A stretch of DNA of 64,000 nucleotides, taken from positions 682,001-746,000 of the forward strand of contig JAXGSB010000001.1 of NCBI GenBank assembly GCA_040765295.1. The letters are read 5' to 3'. Below are positions 60,575-64,000 of this stretch, one piece after another (within the stretch, counting starts at the first letter, position 1; each line of letters begins with the position of its first letter). A program made the position numbers and the translations under genes. The notes beneath the pieces were generated by a model, which worked only from the letters and a program-made list of their open reading frames with translations, made no database searches and had not been told where the DNA came from. The DNA comes from Scatomorpha sp040765295. Its GTDB lineage: Bacteria; Bacillota; Clostridia; Oscillospirales; Oscillospiraceae.

Positions 60575-61864
60575 ATGAAAAAAATGAAAAAACTGCTTGC
60601 ACTCATGCTGACCCTGCTTATGGTTTTCGCTCTGGCAGCGTGCGGCCAAGCCAAGGCTCCGGCCGCCCCGGCTGATAAAGCCGCCGAAGCTGCTCAGGTT
60701 GCAATCACTTGGTGGGCATTCCCCACTTTTGGCGTTGACAGTGGCTATGAGCAGGAGCTTGCCGATGCTTTCATGGCAGCCAACCCCGATATAACGGTTA
60801 CTGTTGAAATCATCGACTTCCAATCAGGTCCCGACAAGCTGACCGCAGCTATGACATCCGGCACCGCACCCGACGTTCTGTTCGATGCACCCGGACGTAT
60901 CATCGAATACGGCAACGGCGGCTATCTGGTAGCTCTGGATGACATGGTCGAGGCTCTGAAGCCGGATCTCACCAGTGAATCTCTCGTGGAAACCTGTGTC
61001 GGCGCTGACGGCACCGCATGGATGTACCCCATCTCCGCCGCTCCTTTCTACATGGGACTTAACAAGGAAGCCCTTGAAAAAGCCGATGCCCTGCAGTACG
61101 TAAATCTCGAAGGCGAACGTCTGTGGTCCACCGAGGACTTTGTCAAGATGTGTGAAGCTCTGGCCAAGGCCGCGCCCACAACCGTTCCCGGAATTGTTTA
61201 CTGCGGCGGACAGGGCGGTGACCAAGGCACGCGCGCGTTGGTCAACAACCTTTACAAATCCTCAATCGTCGGCGAAGACGGCAAGTGGAACATTGACGAA
61301 AACGGCGTTAAGGCTCTGGAGCTGCTGAAAACCCTGTACGACGACAAGGCTCTCGATGCCGGCTTCGATATGGCTGCTGCAGACGAACTGCAGAAGTTCC
61401 AGAACGAAACCTGTGCAATGACCTTCTGCTGGGGTACTTCCAACGCAAAGAGCTACGCTGCGGAAGACTATACTCAGGTTTCCGTTCCCTTCCCCTCCGA
61501 TGACGGCACTCCCGCTCTCGAGTACTTGGTAAACGGCTTCTGCGTATTCGACAATAAGGACGAAGCTCGCGCCGAGGCAGCAAAGAAGCTGATTGCTTTC
61601 ATCTGCGACGACGCCGAATGGGGTCCCAAGTCCGTTTTGCAGACCGGCGCATTCCCTGTACGCACTTCCTATGGCAACCTGTACGAGGGCGACGAAGAAA
61701 TGAGCCTGCTTGCCAGCTGGACCAAGTACTACGGCCCTTACTACAACACCCGCGCAGGTTTTGCAACCATGCGTGTCGAGTGGTGGAATATGCTTCAGCG
61801 CATCTTCCAGGAAGGCGACGTTGAGAAGCAGGTCGAAATTTTCAACACCAATTCCAACAAATAA
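60575..61864 (+). CDS. Sugar ABC transporter substrate-binding lipoprotein
   Basis: 429 residues with a lipoprotein signal (lipobox ALAAC, Cys23) and the family 1 solute-binding fold: ITWWAFPTFG, TSGTAPDVLFDAPG, a long hinge, and NGFCVFDNKDEARAEAAKKLIAF near the C-terminus (core NGFCVFDNKDEA). AGGAGG precedes the ATG at 60575. It captures the sugar outside and delivers it to the two permeases downstream. Sialic acid is the inferred ligand from the flanking AGE and nanA-type genes. The ATPase is not in the window, as is common for carbohydrate importers with a shared MsmK-like ATPase. Confidence 0.9.
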   Translation: MKKMKKLLALMLTLLMVFALAACGQAKAPAAPADKAAEAAQVAITWWAFPTFGVDSGYEQELADAFMAANPDITVTVEIIDFQSGPDKLTAAMTSGTAPDVLFDAPGRIIEYGNGGYLVALDDMVEALKPDLTSESLVETCVGADGTAWMYPISAAPFYMGLNKEALEKADALQYVNLEGERLWSTEDFVKMCEALAKAAPTTVPGIVYCGGQGGDQGTRALVNNLYKSSIVGEDGKWNIDENGVKALELLKTLYDDKALDAGFDMAAADELQKFQNETCAMTFCWGTSNAKSYAAEDYTQVSVPFPSDDGTPALEYLVNGFCVFDNKDEARAEAAKKLIAFICDDAEWGPKSVLQTGAFPVRTSYGNLYEGDEEMSLLASWTKYYGPYYNTRAGFATMRVEWWNMLQRIFQEGDVEKQVEIFNTNSNK

Positions 61865-61878
61865 TCAAACCGCGCATT

Positions 61879-61922
61879 CAAACTCCCTCCCTCTTCTTAG
61901 GAGGGGGAGGGAGTTTTCTTTT
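61879..61922 (+). terminator. Intercistronic terminator/attenuator
   Basis: AACTCCCTCCCTC-ttcttag-GAGGGGGAGGGAGTT followed by TTCTTTT, between the binding-protein and permease genes. It should give more binding protein than permease. Confidence 0.85.
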
Positions 61923-61963
61923 AACTCGTCTTAAATCAGTCCAAGAGAATGGAGGACAATATA

Positions 61964-62875
61964 GTGGGTAAATCTATTCTGTCTTCCCGTGGCCATGCAC
62001 TGCGGCGGCATGAAACCATAGTTTCCTATTTGTTTCTATTTCCCGCGCTGTTTTTCTTCGTTGGCTTTGTAATCACTCCCATGGTAATGGGGGTCATCAC
62101 AAGCTTTACAGATGCAAGTCTGGCTAACGGCAATAAAGGCAGCTTTGTGGGTTTTGCAAACTATGTTCGTTTGTTTAATGACCCGATTTTTATTAAGTCT
62201 GCGAAAAATACTGTAATCATTGTTCTTGTATCCGTTCCTGTGGTTACATTCTTCTCTTTGTGGGTCGGCGCAAGTATCTACAAGATGAAGTCTCTGTACC
62301 GCAGCTTCTATCGTTGTGTATTTTATCTGCCCGTTGTCACCGGCTCCGTAGCGGTTGTTGTTGTTTGGAAGTGGATGTTCGATAAATACGACGGCTTGTT
62401 TAACTATGTTATCAGAGCATTTGGCGGCGAAGGTCTGGCATGGACCGGCGACCCACAACTTGCGCTCTGGTGCATCCTTATGATTCTGTTCACCACATCC
62501 ATAGGTCAGCCCATTGTTTTGTTTGTTGCAGCTTTGGGCAATGTTGACCAGTCTCTGGTGGAAGCAGCTAAGGTTGACGGCGCAAACAATATGCAGGTAT
62601 TTTGGAAGATCAAGTGGCCTTCAATCCTGCCCACCACTTTGTATGTTGCGGTCATCACCACCATCAACAGCTTCCAGTGCTTCGCGCTTATCCAGTTGCT
62701 GACTTCCGGAGGTCCCAACTACAGCACCAGCACGGTCATGTACTACCTATACGAAATTGCATTCCGAACCACCAAGGAGTTCGGCTATGCCGACGCTATG
62801 GGCGTAATCCTTGCCATTGTCATTGCTTTGTTCAGCGCATTGCAGTTCAAGGTTATGGCAACGGACAATTCCTAA
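61964..62875 (+). CDS. Sugar ABC transporter permease (MalF type)
   Basis: 303 residues with six membrane helices and the EAA coupling loop VEAAKVDGANNMQVFWKIKWP (core EAAKVDGA...F). The GTG at 61964 is preferred, because GGAGG lies eight bases before it. The ATG five codons upstream would itself contain part of that site. It forms the importer channel with the next permease. Confidence 0.9.
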   Translation: MGKSILSSRGHALRRHETIVSYLFLFPALFFFVGFVITPMVMGVITSFTDASLANGNKGSFVGFANYVRLFNDPIFIKSAKNTVIIVLVSVPVVTFFSLWVGASIYKMKSLYRSFYRCVFYLPVVTGSVAVVVVWKWMFDKYDGLFNYVIRAFGGEGLAWTGDPQLALWCILMILFTTSIGQPIVLFVAALGNVDQSLVEAAKVDGANNMQVFWKIKWPSILPTTLYVAVITTINSFQCFALIQLLTSGGPNYSTSTVMYYLYEIAFRTTKEFGYADAMGVILAIVIALFSALQFKVMATDNS

Positions 62876-62888
62876 CGGAGGTGCAGCT

Positions 62889-63773
62889 ATGTTAGAAAGC
62901 GAAAAGCGGCTGACTCCGTATAAACTGCTCTGCATAATTCTGCTGATTGCGCTGGCAATTTTCTTTCTCTTCCCCCTCTACTGGATAGTAACGGGTTCCG
63001 TGAAGACAAAGGCCGATATCATTGTAAAAGCCGGCGAAGCGGTCAAATGGTGGCCCACCACAGTTTCCTGGGGGAACTTCGAACGCCTCTTCAAAAGCCA
63101 ATCCGAGCTCTTCGGTGCAAAGCTTCCCTTGGCAATCCGCTGGCTGTTCAACAGCGTATTTATCTCTGTTGTTTCCATGGGTATCACCTGCGTAACCGCT
63201 TCCTTGGCGGGTTATGTTCTGGCCAAGAAGCGTTTCTATGGCCGTGCAATGGTATTCGGACTGTTTGTTGCTGCGATGGCGCTTCCCAAGCAGGTTATTT
63301 TGATTCCACTCCTGTCTGAAATGAACACCCTCGGTATGCTTAAGACCACATGGGGTTCGCTGTTTGCGGTTATATTTCCCATAGTCGGCTGGCCCTTCGG
63401 CGTATTTATGATGAAGCAGTTCTCCGAGACCATACCGACGGAAATCTTGGAAGCTGCCAGAATCGACGGCGCAAGCGAACTCAAGACTTTTACAAATGTC
63501 GTTGTGCCAATGATTAAGCCCGGTATCGGAGCGCTGGCAATCTTCACATTTGTCAGTTCTTGGAACGAATACCCCATGCAGCTGGTCATGCTCACCACGA
63601 GTGAATCGAAGACCATCGCTCTGGGTATTGCCGGTCTGCAGGCGGAAATGTCCAATGACTATGGCCTTATAATGGCCGGCGCAGCCTTGGCGGCTATTCC
63701 CATCATTATCGTGTTTATCGTGTTCCAGAAATACTTCACCCAAGGCATTACTATGGGCGCGGTAAAAGGTTAA
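62889..63773 (+). CDS. Sugar ABC transporter permease (MalG type)
   Basis: 294 residues with six membrane helices and the EAA loop ILEAARIDGASELKTFTNVVVP (core EAARIDGAS). CGGAGG precedes the ATG at 62889, 13 bp after the first permease. Together with that permease and a shared ATPase it imports the ligand of the upstream lipoprotein. Confidence 0.9.
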   Translation: MLESEKRLTPYKLLCIILLIALAIFFLFPLYWIVTGSVKTKADIIVKAGEAVKWWPTTVSWGNFERLFKSQSELFGAKLPLAIRWLFNSVFISVVSMGITCVTASLAGYVLAKKRFYGRAMVFGLFVAAMALPKQVILIPLLSEMNTLGMLKTTWGSLFAVIFPIVGWPFGVFMMKQFSETIPTEILEAARIDGASELKTFTNVVVPMIKPGIGALAIFTFVSSWNEYPMQLVMLTTSESKTIALGIAGLQAEMSNDYGLIMAGAALAAIPIIIVFIVFQKYFTQGITMGAVKG

Positions 63774-63803
63774 GTTTATAAATATCGAAAGGACATCTAA
63801 TAA

Positions 63804-64000
63804 TTGTTTGACAAAAATAAGTATCGGGGTGTGTTCCCCGCGTTATACGCCTGCTACGAGGATGACGGCTCTGTCAGCGTAGAGCGGACTCGTGAACTGG
63901 CGCGGCATTTATTTAAGAAGGGCATACAGGGGCTCTATGTCGGAGGCTCTTCCGGCGAATGTATCTACCAAAGCGTAGAAGAGCGCAAGCTGATTCTTAA
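63804..64000 (+). CDS. nanA: N-acetylneuraminate lyase / DHDPS-family protein, N-terminal part
   Basis: The first 65 residues, running off the window. The start is a TTG at 63804 with AAAGGA upstream. GVFPALYACYEDDGSV and the GLYVGGSSGECIYQSVEERK region (core YVGGSSGE) match N-acetylneuraminate lyases more closely than dihydrodipicolinate synthases, which carry GTTGE here. The enzyme splits sialic acid to ManNAc and pyruvate, which fits the AGE epimerase and importer upstream. Confidence 0.8.
   Translation, partial: MFDKNKYRGVFPALYACYEDDGSVSVERTRELARHLFKKGIQGLYVGGSSGECIYQSVEERKLIL

Overview
The window looks like a chromosome segment of an anaerobic low-to-mid GC Firmicute, most likely class Clostridia. 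The signs are a THF riboswitch before an ECF folate transporter, a SAM-I riboswitch before metK, an Fhs/FchA/FolD formate pathway, a HydE-like maturase with a TM1266-type regulator, a sialic-acid gene set, and strong AGGAGG ribosome sites with TTG/GTG starts. The genus cannot be fixed from sequence alone.

1-24.6 kb is mostly chromosomal: methyltransferase, ferredoxin, folate transporter with riboswitch, metK with riboswitch, tRNA-Leu, then a FadR-type regulator divergent from panB, a cyclase-type hydrolase, panE, fhs, fchA, folD and a formate channel. These seven genes form a coherent one-carbon/pantoate unit that could run as synthesis or as pantoate degradation with ATP and formate as products. 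After it come an LRR protein, the TldD/TldE pair, a phosphodiesterase, a WecA/TagO-type transferase, trpS, gltX, a zinc-ribbon envelope protein, a Nudix hydrolase, and smpB-ppiB-ssrA.

25-36.4 kb looks like an island at the 3' end of ssrA: a deleted IS, a small HTH gene with two DUF262 nuclease-type genes, a 20-bp periodic repeat array, an IS200 element, a HAD phosphatase, ferritin, and an operon of TM1266-like regulator, lipoprotein, permease, ATPase and HydE-like radical SAM enzyme behind an attenuator-like hairpin. A decayed copy of the tmRNA 3' end at 36373-36411 is a candidate far boundary.

36.8-55 kb is an IS-rich accessory region: zinc-ribbon and membrane proteins, tRNA-Val(CAC), an IS1182-like copy, IS200 interrupted by two other elements, IS1202-like elements with about 26-bp target duplications, IS30 copies, a VanY-like peptidase, a His-rich CsoR-type repressor and tRNA-Val(GAC).

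56-64 kb is a sialic-acid type catabolic region: DUF624 protein, SGNH esterase, AGE-family epimerase, lipoprotein and two permeases of a sugar ABC importer, and the start of a nanA-like lyase. An IS30 copy sits directly upstream of its promoter.

The most striking pattern is an IS1182-like element found three times immediately after the 3' CCA of a tRNA or tmRNA gene. It is always in the same orientation, flanked by ACCA on both sides, and carries its own terminator hairpin at the RNA-gene end, with the displaced native terminator beyond its other end.
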